A stretch of 64,000 nucleotides of DNA from assembly GCA_015499985.1 (NCBI GenBank), contig JAAAUF010000026.1, forward strand, positions 29,323 through 93,322. The letters are read 5' to 3'. Position 1 is the first letter of the stretch, and every line of letters starts with the position of its first letter. Positions 14,075 to 24,199 of the stretch are shown here, piece by piece. A program made the translations under genes and the position numbers. The notes under the pieces were generated by a model, which had not been told where the DNA came from, made no database searches, and was given only the letters and a program-made list of their open reading frames with translations. The DNA is from Haplosporangium gracile. Lineage: Eukaryota > Mortierellomycota > Mortierellomycetes > Mortierellales > Mortierellaceae.

Positions 14075-14982
14075 GTAAGCGATATTTTTTAACCCCCTTC
14101 GGAGGGCAACACACCCACATCTTTCTCCTCTGTGTGGGTCCCCGTCTGTCTGTCGATTATTTCATGTGCCCAACCAGCCAGCCTGGGCACTCCCTCCTTG
14201 TCTTGTGTAATCTAACTCTTGGCGGGATAAAATACAAACTACCTTCTCTCGTTGCCTGTTTACTGCGGACATCCATACTCGACCCTATTTACTCCTCTTT
14301 CCTTTCTTTATCCACACATATCTGCGTCTTATTGTTGCCCTCCCCCCCCCCCACCCCCTTACTCCTATTATTGTTCTCCAATTGCATTTTCTCTACACCA
14401 ATAGCAGTAGCAGGTGGCAAATATGAAAATGAGATATATTAAGAGTGGGAAGGATATGGGAGGCGTACGCGTTAGCAAGGAAGAGAGAGTGTGTGTGCCT
14501 GGATGTTTCGTGATAATGTCTCTTTATTTTAGACCGACCACTCCTAGTTCACCTCTGTTATGGGTAGAGAGTGGGAGTGGTCGATAAGTATATTGAATTT
14601 CAACCCACCAACCAGACTACCCACCCGCCAGCCAGACAATTAACCTGAGGTCAACCAACTAGGCCAACCAACCAGGCGGCCTCCCCCTTTCACTCCTTTT
14701 TTTAGTTTTATTATATTTGAAGGGAGTGTGTTCAAATTGTATGTGGCCCGTCGGTTCCCGGAGCAACAGACAACAGACAGCAGCAACAGCTGCAGCAACT
14801 CAAAAAAAGGGGAAAAATCAATTTAACACAACAGACAGACAAACAGAGAGAGACATCATCAGTGAAATTACTCGGCGCTGACTGATACGTCATGTCTCAT
14901 CCACTTGTATCCGTAATTGATCGCAATCTATAATCGAACAACCCTTTCTAATTGCATATTCTCTATTTATTATCTATTCTAG
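14075..14982 (+). other. Candidate 908-nt 5'UTR intron of the C2H2 zinc-finger gene
   Basis: Donor GTAAGC at 14075 and acceptor TATTCTAG ending at 14982, only 22 nt before the ATG at 15005. A branch-like TTCTAAT lies at 14946-14952. The segment is AT- and repeat-rich, has no open frame, and contains CCAACC-type repeats (14600-14690) and a perfect stem at 14535-14583. RNA reads crossing the junction would confirm it. Confidence 0.5.
14535..14583. repeat. Perfect 10-bp inverted repeat (hairpin) in the leader intron
   Basis: CGACCACTCC at 14535-14544 pairs perfectly with GGAGTGGTCG at 14574-14583, leaving a 29-nt loop that can extend with short CTCT/AGAG pairing. It lies in the proposed 5'UTR intron of the zinc-finger gene. 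It could be an RNA hairpin or a dyad binding site; neither role is shown. Confidence 0.7.
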
Positions 14983-15004
14983 AACATATAACATATCTCA
15001 CATC

Positions 15005-16462
15005 ATGTCATTTGGAACAGCCTACTTTGCCCCCGCCCCCCTCGGACGCGACATGTTCATGGTCCCCAAGCTCGAGTCTGACCCCCGCGAGTTCTACGTC
15101 GACGACGAAAAGGACCTTTCTGCCCAGGATGGCGCCTATTTGCATGTTGAGCGTGCTGCCCCAGGTGCCAAGCAGCCCCTCGACAGGATGAGACTTAACC
15201 GCATCCTCAACGGAGAGCAACAACAACACCAGGGAGACCACGCACACCACCACCACCAGGATGGAGCCGACCAATACCAGCAGCAACAGCAGGGATATCC
15301 TTACCACGATCACTCCCCCACCATGCAGTCCTTCCACTCCTCCACCGGACCTATGCCCGTCTCGACCTTCCCCGTTTCGCCCGTTGCCTCGCTCTCGCCT
15401 ATGACTTCCTCCTCAGACGGATCCCCCGTGCCCGCTGGTATGGCACCTACCTTGGCGACCATGTCCTCCCCCCTGTCGCCCATGACATCCTTCCCAACCA
15501 TGAGCCAGCCCACCCTGATGTTTGACGACGTGATGCCCTACTCTTACAACATTCCTCAGTACCACACAACCCAAGCCTATCCCTTCAAGCATGCTGGAAA
15601 TGCGAAGCCAATGGATTCCCCTGCGTTTGGTACCGAGGCCGGCAACTCTTCAAACAACAACAACCAGGGTCATTCCCCACAGACTCACCACTACAGCAGC
15701 CACGAGTCGGACCACTCAGATTCGTCCCCTACGGTCCTCAGTGCTTTCCCCCCTACACGTGCTATGAACTCGCTGGTCGATCATTCGTCGTACTCCATGC
15801 CCGACTCTCCCCCATACTCTTCCTCTTCCTTCTACCACAACGGACAGAACCAGATCCCTTCGCCTTACTCTGTTGGATCTCACAGCCCCATCTCGAACGG
15901 TCCTTACTTTACAGCCTATGGAACGCCATCGAATTTCACGCCAACACCCCCAACGACTCCCCCCTATGGATACTCACACACGACCGGTGCTGATGGAAGC
16001 CGTTACCCAGGAGGACCTATGCCCATGTACGCAGACCACCACTTCTCCATGCCCACATCACAACAGCCTACCAACGCCCGGGCAAGTCGACCCTCGGGCC
16101 GTGGTGGACGCAAGGCACCGTACGAGCCTCGCGCAGCACGTTCATCAGAAGGAAATGCCAACGGTGTCACACCAGCACCCCGCCGGTTCCAATGCCACGA
16201 GTGCGAGAAGGCCTTCCCTACTAAGGGCGAGCTTGCATCACACTCCCGTTGCCACTTGACCGTCCCCGCATTCATGTGCGGGATCTGTGGACGCCCCTTC
16301 AAGCGCCGGACAGACTATGTCCGTCACGTCCGCAATGTCCACGAGGAGGTCGGTCGCTACAGCTGTGCCCAGTGCGGAGAGCGGTTCGGACGTCTCGACA
16401 AGCTCAAGCGTCATGACAAGCATGGTTGCGGGAACGAAATCAAAGACGGCAGCGACGTGTAA
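15005..16462 (+). CDS. C2H2 zinc-finger transcription factor
   Basis: A 485-residue intron-less protein, presumably a nuclear DNA-binding regulator. Residues 1-390 are low-complexity and disordered, rich in Ser, Pro, His, Gln and Tyr, with a His/Gln segment around residues 70-100. Residues 355-385 are basic and Gly-rich, perhaps a nuclear localisation signal. Three fingers occupy roughly residues 394-476. The first two are C-x2-C-x12-H-x3/4-H, and the third is C2HC-like, beginning YSCAQC. The linkers (about 5-7 residues) are not the classical TGEKP, which is common in fungal factors with a few C-terminal fingers. The start ATG follows a predicted leader-intron acceptor by 22 nt. The stop is TAA at 16460-16462. 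I do not recognise a specific named regulator; target genes cannot be read from sequence. Confidence 0.9.
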   Translation: MSFGTAYFAPAPLGRDMFMVPKLESDPREFYVDDEKDLSAQDGAYLHVERAAPGAKQPLDRMRLNRILNGEQQQHQGDHAHHHHQDGADQYQQQQQGYPYHDHSPTMQSFHSSTGPMPVSTFPVSPVASLSPMTSSSDGSPVPAGMAPTLATMSSPLSPMTSFPTMSQPTLMFDDVMPYSYNIPQYHTTQAYPFKHAGNAKPMDSPAFGTEAGNSSNNNNQGHSPQTHHYSSHESDHSDSSPTVLSAFPPTRAMNSLVDHSSYSMPDSPPYSSSSFYHNGQNQIPSPYSVGSHSPISNGPYFTAYGTPSNFTPTPPTTPPYGYSHTTGADGSRYPGGPMPMYADHHFSMPTSQQPTNARASRPSGRGGRKAPYEPRAARSSEGNANGVTPAPRRFQCHECEKAFPTKGELASHSRCHLTVPAFMCGICGRPFKRRTDYVRHVRNVHEEVGRYSCAQCGERFGRLDKLKRHDKHGCGNEIKDGSDV

Positions 16463-18406
16463 AACAGACTTGATCTCTCTGTTTGCTCGTTGAGCTGATT
16501 GTTTTTTTCTTCGGTCTTTTTGTTCTTTAGTTTGGTTATCATTTGGTAGTTTTAGTTCGTTATACGATAGGAATAGATATTTTTTTACTTGTTACTTGTA
16601 GTTTTTCCCCCACCCATCTCCCCCATTCCCCCTTCAATCCTTCCAATTACATTTTTTCATTTTTTTTTTTGCTCCCGTATGCACTATGTCTATATCTATG
16701 TCTGTGTGCGCCTCCTATGTGCCGGCGGTACCTCTGAAAAGTCCATGATAAACAACTCTTGTGCCCAAACTGACGAACACAGCACGAAAAGAGAGATGAC
16801 AAGCGAGTCGTTTGTTTTTCATTGTGTTTTGTCTGTTTGCCCAATGGTCAAACGTGAGGTACATTAAGCAAGGGGATTGGTTGACTTTGCCCTAAAAACG
16901 TATGAGACGTATTGTTTGCTAATTATTGGGTGACTCCAGGCGGCTGTTGTTCAATTGTCAAAACATACATAGAAACAGAAAAAAAGAAGCGGAGGTAATA
17001 AGGCAGATATATACACACCGCTATTACTACTGAACCTCAGGAACAAGCAAAAAAAAAAAAAAAAAAAAAAAATATGCAGGCGGACAATGTTAGGATTAGT
17101 GTTAGTGTGGGTACTTTGGCTATCGTACCGGAAGGAAGCTGGCTGTTATAGTTTTAATCGCTGAGATGCGGACCTAAATGCAAGATGTCTGGTGCTAAAA
17201 AAACGGCTCAGTTTCATACAGTTACCCGCCCCCCTCCTCTCCTCTCATGTGCTGCTTCCCACCCCGCTTGTCCATTCTGTCCGGTCCCTTTCTTCCGCCC
17301 AACCGTTTGGCCCGATGGATATCATTTTTCAAGTCGTCATTTCCTGGTTGAAGAAGAAGAATGTGGCAACGTGCACAGCGGAACCAACAATCAATCATGA
17401 TATGGAGATCCTATCCATTCCTTTCTTTTAATGCGCCTTTCACTTTTCAACTCTCAACTCATATCCCGCCACCGGCCGCCATGAGCTGGTGGGCGCCTGC
17501 AAGGGGGAAGGAGCGTATGTGTGATGATGAGTCGAGGAAGGGGGGGGGGGGCGATGAAAAAGATGAAAACAATTTTGCCGCCTTGCTGCCTCACTCCAAA
17601 GAGAAACGAAACATGTACAAAATTTTAGATACATGCATGCATATCTGCATGACCTCCCTCCTCTTTATCCTTCCCCTCCTCTTTCTCCCTCCCCTCCTCT
17701 TTCTCCTTCCCCTCCTCTTTTAATGCATAAGGGAGACAAACAAGTTCACAAAAGTGGGTGACCAAAACAGGGATACTTTACTCAAAACGATAAAACGGTG
17801 CTCTATCCCTAATCTGATTGACCCGATTATCCGCGCTCTCCTTTCGCCTCGTACGCATAGTAAGAGTAACCAAATACACAAATACCAAGCAAAAAAGTGA
17901 CGAGACAAGACCATGAGCGTCTCACGCTACTTTTGGATGTTAAATCGAGAGCGCAGAAGGAGGGGAGTGCAGATGAAGGCTTCGCAATGTATGACAATTG
18001 ATAATGATCGCGATCGTTTTGCTGAGGCATTTCTCAGTTGGCTCATTGACACTTGGATGCGGATGAAAATATCGCACGAATGATCCGGTCGCCAAGTTGG
18101 ATGCGGTTTTGGATACTATTGTATGGTTGCAAAATGGCTCATTTTTTTTTTTTTCGTGAACCCATGGTTCACAAGTATCGATCATCCCATTTTTAGGCCA
18201 CCCCCATTGCTCCTCTGAGCTCCCATTTGCAATGATGAGTGTCTATTGCTATGGGGGGTTTTTTTTTATTTTATTTTTTATGTGGAAATGCGAATGTGAT
18301 ATGATAAAAAACAAAACAATAAAATGGTCTAATGAAAAATGCTAAAAATGAAAATAATGCGTATGTGTATGTGTTGAATTGGGTATGTTGTGAATATGCC
18401 CTAGGT
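16463..18406. other. Intergenic region between two convergent genes
   Basis: Nearly 2 kb holding the 3' flanks of the zinc-finger gene (+) and the SAP-domain gene (-). It contains a 24-bp poly-A run (17049-17072), a G run at 17540-17550 and a tandem CT-rich repeat at about 17656-17720. No open frame has codon use like the neighbouring genes, and no RNA gene was recognised. Confidence 0.6.
17656..17720. repeat. Tandem CT-rich repeat, about 19-bp unit
   Basis: Three to four imperfect copies of a unit containing CCCCTCCTCTTTCTCC follow one another head to tail in non-coding DNA. Copies differ by one or two bases. Confidence 0.75.
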
Positions 18407-19909
18407 TCACACCTTGTCATCACCTTCCTGACTAGAGGTGGTGCTATCTTCCTTCAAGATAGCCTCCTCGCGCTCCTTGTCGAACCAATGCTTACGCTGT
18501 TCCTGCTCAGCCTTCTCCTGTGCCTCTGCCCAGCGATCACGCTTGCCCGACAAGAACCAGGCAGCAGTACCCAGGCCCAACATCACACCCGCAACCTTGG
18601 TCCCAAACGGCGTTCTTTTCTGCTTCTGGTCGGATCCCGAGGACCCGTCCTTGCCTTCCGTACTCTTGTTGCTATTGCTGCTGCTGTAGCTGGTGGATCC
18701 AGAGGTGGTAGTAGCGTCTTTGGTATGGGCCTTCTTCGACGCCTCCGCTGCTGCGGCGGCTGCAGCTGCAGCTTCCTGTTCCTTAATCGCTACCGCGCGT
18801 TCAGCCTCCGCCTGCTTCTTGGCCACCGCCTCACCGGCAGCAGCTTCCTCAAGTCGTTTCTGTTCCTCAGCGTGGACACGAGCAGCAGCTTCCTTCTCCT
18901 GTTGCTCCTTCACCTTGCGCTCGTTGGCTTGTTGTTCCTTGAGGCGAAGCTCCTTCTCATGTTGATCCCTTGCCATGCGCTCCTTCTCCAGCTGTTGCTT
19001 GTGTCGAGCCTCCTTCTCCGCCTGTTCCTTGTGACGAGCCTCCTTTTCCGACTGCTCCTTGTGACGAGCCTCCTTTTCCAACTGTTCCTTGCGAAGACGA
19101 TCCTTCTCCAGCTGTGCCCTATGACGAGCCTCCTTCTCCGCCTGCTCCATCGCCATCCGCTCGTTCTCCAACTTCTGGTCCTTAAGCTGACGCTCCAGGT
19201 CATGCTGAACCTTCAACCTCTCCTCCTGCTCGCGCTGTAACCGCAGTGCCTTGATCTTTGCAGCCTCCACAGCAGCCTCCGCCTCTGCCTTGGTAAAAGC
19301 AGCGAAATCCTGTCCCTTCTTGGAGGCGGGGGTCACGGCCTGTCCACTCCAGGTATGTTGTTCCTCTGAGAGAAGCTCTCTCTCCTGTTGCTTCATCGCT
19401 TTCTGTTCCTGTTCTCGAACAGTCTTTGTCCTAGATGTTGTTGTAGCCGAGGTAGAAGAAGAAGCCTTGGTGGAAGCAGTGGCAGCAGGAGCAGCGTGAT
19501 GCTGAGTAGAGTGATGTTGATGGACAAAATGAACGATTCGATCGACGAGATCCTGCTTCCGTCCTCCAATCTTGAGCCCATTCTCCTTTAACAGCGCCTT
19601 CAAATCTTGCACTGTCATGGCTTCCAATTCTTGGGCTGTGTAGTGCGGGACCTGTAATCCTGTCCTGTCAAGAGTTGCGGGTGTAGATGTGGCATTGGTT
19701 GTGGAGGAAGAGGAGGATTCGGTGGCTTCATGGAGGAGGGCTTGGGAACTGAATCGACGGGGTGTTGAGGAGGAGGCATAGTTGCGCTGGCGGTGAGGAG
19801 AAAGAAGGCTTGCTGAGAGTGGAGAGAGCCATTGTTGATGTTGCTGCCTAGTGAGGATGTGGCGCCGTGTGGCGGAGACGACCAAGAGTGTTGACTGTTT
19901 GAACAGCAT
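18407..19909 (-). CDS. Mitochondrial SAP-domain coiled-coil membrane protein
   Basis: A single-exon protein of 500 residues. The first 55 residues are rich in Arg, Ser, Leu and Gln and nearly free of acids, fitting a mitochondrial presequence. Residues about 92-128 form a SAP motif (TVQDLKALLKENGLKIGGRK then DLVDRI). The middle, about residues 200-390, is a charged coiled coil with near-decapeptide repeats of the EKEARHKEQ type. A transmembrane segment follows at about 437-454 (VAGVMLGLGTAAWFL), and the tail is charged. SAP domain plus presequence plus one membrane span resembles yeast Aim34, a mitochondrial protein of unclear role; that is inference, because SAP domains are short. Otherwise the function is unknown. 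Transcription converges on the zinc-finger gene to its left. Confidence 0.85.
   Translation of the reverse strand: MLFKQSTLLVVSATRRHILTRQQHQQWLSPLSASLLSPHRQRNYASSSTPRRFSSQALLHEATESSSSSTTNATSTPATLDRTGLQVPHYTAQELEAMTVQDLKALLKENGLKIGGRKQDLVDRIVHFVHQHHSTQHHAAPAATASTKASSSTSATTTSRTKTVREQEQKAMKQQERELLSEEQHTWSGQAVTPASKKGQDFAAFTKAEAEAAVEAAKIKALRLQREQEERLKVQHDLERQLKDQKLENERMAMEQAEKEARHRAQLEKDRLRKEQLEKEARHKEQSEKEARHKEQAEKEARHKQQLEKERMARDQHEKELRLKEQQANERKVKEQQEKEAAARVHAEEQKRLEEAAAGEAVAKKQAEAERAVAIKEQEAAAAAAAAAEASKKAHTKDATTTSGSTSYSSSNSNKSTEGKDGSSGSDQKQKRTPFGTKVAGVMLGLGTAAWFLSGKRDRWAEAQEKAEQEQRKHWFDKEREEAILKEDSTTSSQEGDDKV
18890..19160 (-). repeat. In-frame 30-nt tandem repeats encoding EKEARHKEQ-type decapeptides
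   Basis: Inside the SAP-domain gene, about eight imperfect 30-bp units encode Glu/Lys/Arg/Gln-rich decapeptides. The three central ones are nearly identical (EKEARHKEQ with S, A or a Q change). The 10-residue period gives a continuous charged helix, and copy number is likely to vary between strains. Confidence 0.8.
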
Positions 19910-20742
19910 AGTTGGCTAGTATTCCCTCAATTGTTCCTTGTCGTTGTGCGTTGTTGTGTATCGGATCCGAATTGGTCGTTATTGTTCCCGAGAGTATGTG
20001 TGTGTTGTTGTTTACGCCACGAAATAAATAGCGACAGCTAAATATTCATAACAATAGGAGAGAGCAGTTAGGAAAAGTTTACAGGTGAATGTGGAGAGCA
20101 AGGCGAGCCTCTTTTTTGTAAAAGGCTCATGCAGCAGCGAATCTCGAACGTTCTTACCTGTCTTGGAGAAGAGTAGGAATTTGGAAGATTGAGGATCGAA
20201 AACAAAAAAAAAGATTTCGAAGGAAAGGAAGAAGGAAGCCAGTGCCCTTAGTTCTATTTTATCTGAGACCCCTCCTCTTGTCCTTTTGCCCTCCGACCGG
20301 AACTTGAAGACCAAAGAGTGAAAAAAGAATAACTTTGACGCGCTTTTTCGACTTTCACTTTTGTATTGATCAGTGTCAGTAGGCCATGCGATTAAAATCT
20401 GGCAAGAAATTCTAGCATGTGATCTACAGGGCAGGTGCAATTCCTCATCACGTGCGTTAAGAACGAGCCAATCATATGCGTTCACCGTGCAGTATATTTC
20501 CTACAAGTGGAGAAGTGATCATTTTGAACAGTTAGACCTTGGAGAAGTACCTTACAAAGACGCCTGGCACCGGTGCTCATTAATAGTTTCCTATTTACAG
20601 ACTCCTTGCGCGTCTGACTATAAAGTTTTCGAAAATAAAAAATAAAAAATGGCGTTACAATTATCAAAAAATGCATAAAGACGCGTAGAAAAAAGTTGTA
20701 AATAACAATTTTGAATTTTGTTTCTCACTTTTCACCAAACAG
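19910..20742. other. Intergenic: SAP-gene promoter and left flank of the CRN fragment
   Basis: The SAP gene promoter lies just right of 19910. From about 20350 the DNA becomes more AT-rich and its character changes. A CACGTG E-box sits at 20451. I looked for the missing first exon of the CRN fragment here and did not find one. Confidence 0.5.
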
Positions 20743-21065
20743 ACGCCGTTGATGATCTTAGGGTGCTCATCAGTGCCAGACTAGGAATCGACACACTGTC
20801 CAAGGACCTTGCTCTCTGGCGTGTCTCCATCCCAAACATCGACGACAACAACGAACTTCCCATCCTGCTCGACAATGTAGCCGACAAAGACAAAAAGAAA
20901 CTCGGCCCAACAAACGATGGTTCTGAGGTGTTTCAGTCTCGGGATAAGCTGCCCAAGAAAACGATCCATGTCATCATCCAGTGCACTCCTCCAGATAATG
21001 CAGATTTGCTTTGTGCTAAATTACGCCTTGCGCATGACCTTGTTTTAACACAACTACGAACGTAA
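20743..21065 (+). pseudogene. Crinkler (CRN) N-terminal domain fragment, probably incomplete gene
   Basis: An exon-like open segment begins after the acceptor TTCACCAAACAG at 20742 and runs to a TAA at 21063. It encodes the hallmark second half of the CRN ubiquitin-like header: a DAVDDLRVLI strand, then LALWRVSIP, NELPILLDNV and KKTIHVIIQ. CRN proteins, first described as oomycete effectors, are also abundant in Mortierellomycota and Glomeromycotina. The expected first exon (start Met and first header strand) is not recognisable in the preceding 350 bp. No CRN C-terminal effector domain follows within 1 kb, although a further acceptor/donor pair brackets 21104-21156. I call it a truncated or decayed copy. 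A far upstream first exon cannot be excluded. Confidence 0.7.
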
Positions 21066-22321
21066 ACAGATTGCGCCATGCTTTTGTGGTTTTTTTTTTG
21101 TTCAGCTCGAGCTTCTGTCAGCTATTACATTTCCCAAAAGGGACCAACGGCTGATGGTAAGGATTTCTCTTGATGTGTGTCGTTTGAACGATTCCTACAG
21201 AAAAAATTGAATAAGGAAACGTGCTTCCTCGTATCTCTCTTCTCCTTTACAAGGCCCCTCTTATCCTTGCTTGCTTCTTTTTCTGACTCTCTTCATCATT
21301 GTCTTTCCTGCCTTGTTTTTTTCTCCTCTGTCTCTCTTTCTTTTACATCTTCGCGCAAAATGATATATATGAGAACAAGCTACAATAAGCAAAGTAGAAA
21401 TAAAATAAAGAACTTTTGATACTCACGCCTTGCGTATTCACACTACCTTTCCTTCAGCAAAACATATTGAATTTTCTTTCCAAAAGCAGATATAAAGTCT
21501 AGAAGTCCATTTCTATCATCTGCATACAACAAGCAAAGAAAAAGGTGGAGATGGGAGATGACAATATGGAAATACTCTCTCACATGCCTATTTTGAAGAA
21601 ACCATCAGACTTCGCTCCTTGTTTTCTCGGTCAATTCTCCTCCAATCTCCTTGAAAACTGGATAGTTATCTTCCTGGAGACGCTGAAGATAAATCCACTT
21701 TAATGAGTGGATGCTAGAAACCAACGTCTGACAGTGAAAAAAGAAAAACAAAAGTATGAAAAGTGGGTGATATGACTTGAAATTGTTGTCTAGGCAAGTT
21801 TTTCACGCGTCTCTACCTTATCATTTGGTGATTGTAAAGTCCATTAAGTTTTTTTCCTTAAAAAAATTACATAGCCAGAAGCGAAAAAGTATTTTCTAGA
21901 AAACCCTACTAATGGACACCATCGAGAAACATCCTTCAAGGGTACTTTTTCCGATTCCAAAGACACCAGGATGACCATTCTGGTTGATATCCAAGTCGAA
22001 CCTTCTCGTCTACGGAATGAATTATTTTGAGCGGCTTTCGAACCGAAGCTGGTTAGACTTGCGACGAGTTCAATCCTTCAAGTCACATGCCGGAAGAAAG
22101 GCCCGATTTAATCGCACGGTCGGCCTGTGTGTGCTGAGCATAAGGACAGTAAACTTGCACGTGATTAAACCACGTTGTTGCCACGCCTTTTGCATTTTTT
22201 TTCCTGAACTTTGTTGATTCAGCTTTGTTGTTTGTCCTTCCTCTTTTCTTCCTTTCCTGCTTCCCCCCTTCTCTCTTTCCCTCCTCTCCACCTCACCCAC
22301 ACTCTCTCACCCTCCTCAATC
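21066..22321. other. AT-rich region between CRN fragment and DsbA-like gene
   Basis: The right half is the promoter and CT-rich leader of the gene at 22322, with a CACGTG at 22158-22163. On the minus strand, 21605-21715 reads as a possible terminal exon of 35 codons ending in TGA after a TTTCTAG acceptor. A fitting donor lies near 21818, but no family is recognisable. These scraps may be debris of a former gene and are too short to call. Confidence 0.35.
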
Positions 22322-24019
22322 ATGGAAAGTTGCATCCCCGTCTCCGCCACCGTTGGAGACACCACATCCCCACCTCCAACAGCAACAACGCCTCTGGCAC
22401 TCGCCGTAGCAGCATCAGAGGCAACCTCAACAGCCATTACAAGTACATCCGTCGATATGTCGCTCACAACTTCCCTCGAATCCTCCTGCATCCTCTCCGA
22501 TCCCTCTTCTCCTGACTCCACTGTTGCTGCTACTGCCGCTTCTGTCCCGGATCTTCATCATCCCTCGCCTTCGAGCTCCCTCATCGTCGCTGCTGTTTCT
22601 GCTTCTTCTTGTTATGGCGGCTGTTCTGATCCTTCTTCAATTGCAGGAGCGGGAGCACCGACGGTTGCGATGACGACTATTCACGAATCTTCTTCCCCCT
22701 CCAACAATATCAACCCCAACAACAACAACAGCAACAACAACAACAACAACAACAATAACAACAGTACCGACAAGAAGAAGAAGAGAAGGGTGGTCAGGAT
22801 AGATATTTATTCCGACACCACCTGTCCATGGTGCTACCTCACAAAGAAGCGTCTCGAGAAAGCCATCCAAGCCTTCCACCTCGCCTCTTCTTCGTCTTCT
22901 GACTCAGCATCGATCGATACAGGATTAAAGGAGTCAACAGATTCGAGCGTCGTCCACGGAGGATGTTCTTCCAATCCGCATCCTCCTTCATCAGCGCAGT
23001 CGTCTGCTGATCGATCCTTTTCGACCTCGACCTCAATCTCAAACCCATTAACACCAATCAACCCCGCCAATTCTCCTCGCGAGAAAGAGATCCACTTTGA
23101 CATCCACTGGCAGCCCTTCCAACTCGACCCCAACGCTCCGCGAGAACCCATCCGGAAATCCAAAATGTACCACCGCAAATTTGGTACCGAAAAGGCCCTC
23201 CAAGTCCGAGACCGTATTGTGGCTGCAGGGAAGGCGGAGGGGGTGACGTTCTTGTATACGGATCAGTCGTTGTATTCTAATACGATTAATTCGCATAGGA
23301 TGATTCGGTTTGCGCGGGAGCGACTTGGGCGTCTTCCTCTTGTTCCTCTTGTTGCAAGAGAGGAAGAGGCTGAGGATGAGGGAAGGAGGAAGATGGTGGA
23401 TAGCGGGAACGCATTGGACGGATCACATCATTCTCACGCTCAGCATCAGAAGGACTACTTCCCCACATACATATCTTCTTCCCATCATAAAGCCTCCTCC
23501 TCAGACGAAGAAGAGGAGGAGGAGGAAGAGGTAGACGAATGGGGCGCAAGGATGGAAGACGCAATGGTCGACGAACTGTTCAGGTCCCATTTTGAACGTG
23601 GCGAATGCTCAGAATTCAAAACCCTCATATCCTGTGCAAGATCCGTCCTCCTCCAAACCGCCGCCTTCTCCGCAGCAGCTGCTGCCGCCCTCACTTTCCC
23701 TTCCGCCTCCTCCCTCACAGAAACCAACTCCACCACGCAAACAAACAACAATAACACAAACACCAATGAGAGCACAGAGGAGGAACACACTCGCTTACTA
23801 AAGGCCAAGGAACAGGAGCTGATCGATCAACAGCTGGAAGAACTCGACTTGTACCTCCACAGCGATGCAGGACTGGACGAGGTCATGGAAGAGATCCGTG
23901 TCGCAAAGGAGGATCTGGGTATGCAGGGGGTTCCCATGATCGTTATCCAGAACGAGTACCTCCTCTCGGGTGCCCAGACAGCCAACACTTTTGTTCAAGT
24001 CCTCCAACGCGTTATTTAG
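22322..24019 (+). CDS. DsbA/FrnE-family thioredoxin-fold oxidoreductase with long insertions
   Basis: A 565-residue single-exon protein of the DSBA-like thioredoxin superfamily (FrnE branch). The fold starts with RIDIYSDTTCPWCYLTKKRL at residues 159-178; the CPWC redox motif is at 168-171. It resumes with EIHFDIHWQPFQLDPNAP at about 256-273, continues through the helical part (GVTFLYTDQSLYSNTINSHR), and ends with the cis-proline segment GVPMIVIQNEYLLSGAQ near 536-552. Bacterial FrnE-type proteins are usually 210-240 residues. Here a 150-residue Ser/Thr/Ala/Asn-rich N-terminus (poly-Asn at 133-147) and insertions at about 187-253, 340-410 and 450-490 more than double the length. The start ATG at 22322 follows a pyrimidine leader; an upstream in-frame ATG at 22211 lies within that leader and is less likely. 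Substrate is unknown. Confidence 0.88.
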   Translation: MESCIPVSATVGDTTSPPPTATTPLALAVAASEATSTAITSTSVDMSLTTSLESSCILSDPSSPDSTVAATAASVPDLHHPSPSSSLIVAAVSASSCYGGCSDPSSIAGAGAPTVAMTTIHESSSPSNNINPNNNNSNNNNNNNNNNSTDKKKKRRVVRIDIYSDTTCPWCYLTKKRLEKAIQAFHLASSSSSDSASIDTGLKESTDSSVVHGGCSSNPHPPSSAQSSADRSFSTSTSISNPLTPINPANSPREKEIHFDIHWQPFQLDPNAPREPIRKSKMYHRKFGTEKALQVRDRIVAAGKAEGVTFLYTDQSLYSNTINSHRMIRFARERLGRLPLVPLVAREEEAEDEGRRKMVDSGNALDGSHHSHAQHQKDYFPTYISSSHHKASSSDEEEEEEEEVDEWGARMEDAMVDELFRSHFERGECSEFKTLISCARSVLLQTAAFSAAAAAALTFPSASSLTETNSTTQTNNNNTNTNESTEEEHTRLLKAKEQELIDQQLEELDLYLHSDAGLDEVMEEIRVAKEDLGMQGVPMIVIQNEYLLSGAQTANTFVQVLQRVI

Positions 24020-24199
24020 ATTTTGCTACTTTAAATCTTTTTACACGAGTATTCACTTTTTTTTGGTTCCACAAGAATATACCCCACATTTTGCATCCAT
24101 CAAAAGAAAATGGTAAAAAATGTTATGATACACTATTATTACAATGTTACAATTGCACTGGAGCAGTTGTGTCTTGATTTCCTAAGAATATCCAAGAGC
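24020..24199. terminator. Shared 3' flank of two convergent genes
   Basis: Only 180 bp separate the stop codons of the DsbA-like gene (+) and the helicase gene (-). The segment is AT-rich and must hold both polyadenylation regions, so the two transcripts probably overlap at their 3' ends. Confidence 0.5.

Noticed and set aside
21605..22089. Possible minus-strand multi-exon gene upstream of the DsbA-like gene
   Set aside because: Several alternative frames and splice pairs fit equally well, each segment is under 80 codons, and no family is recognisable; kept only as a comment in the intergenic entry.
22030..22100. A tRNA-like pair of boxes (CTGGTTAGA and GTTCAATCC)
   Set aside because: The two boxes are only about 15 nt apart and no cloverleaf stems form, so it cannot be a tRNA gene.
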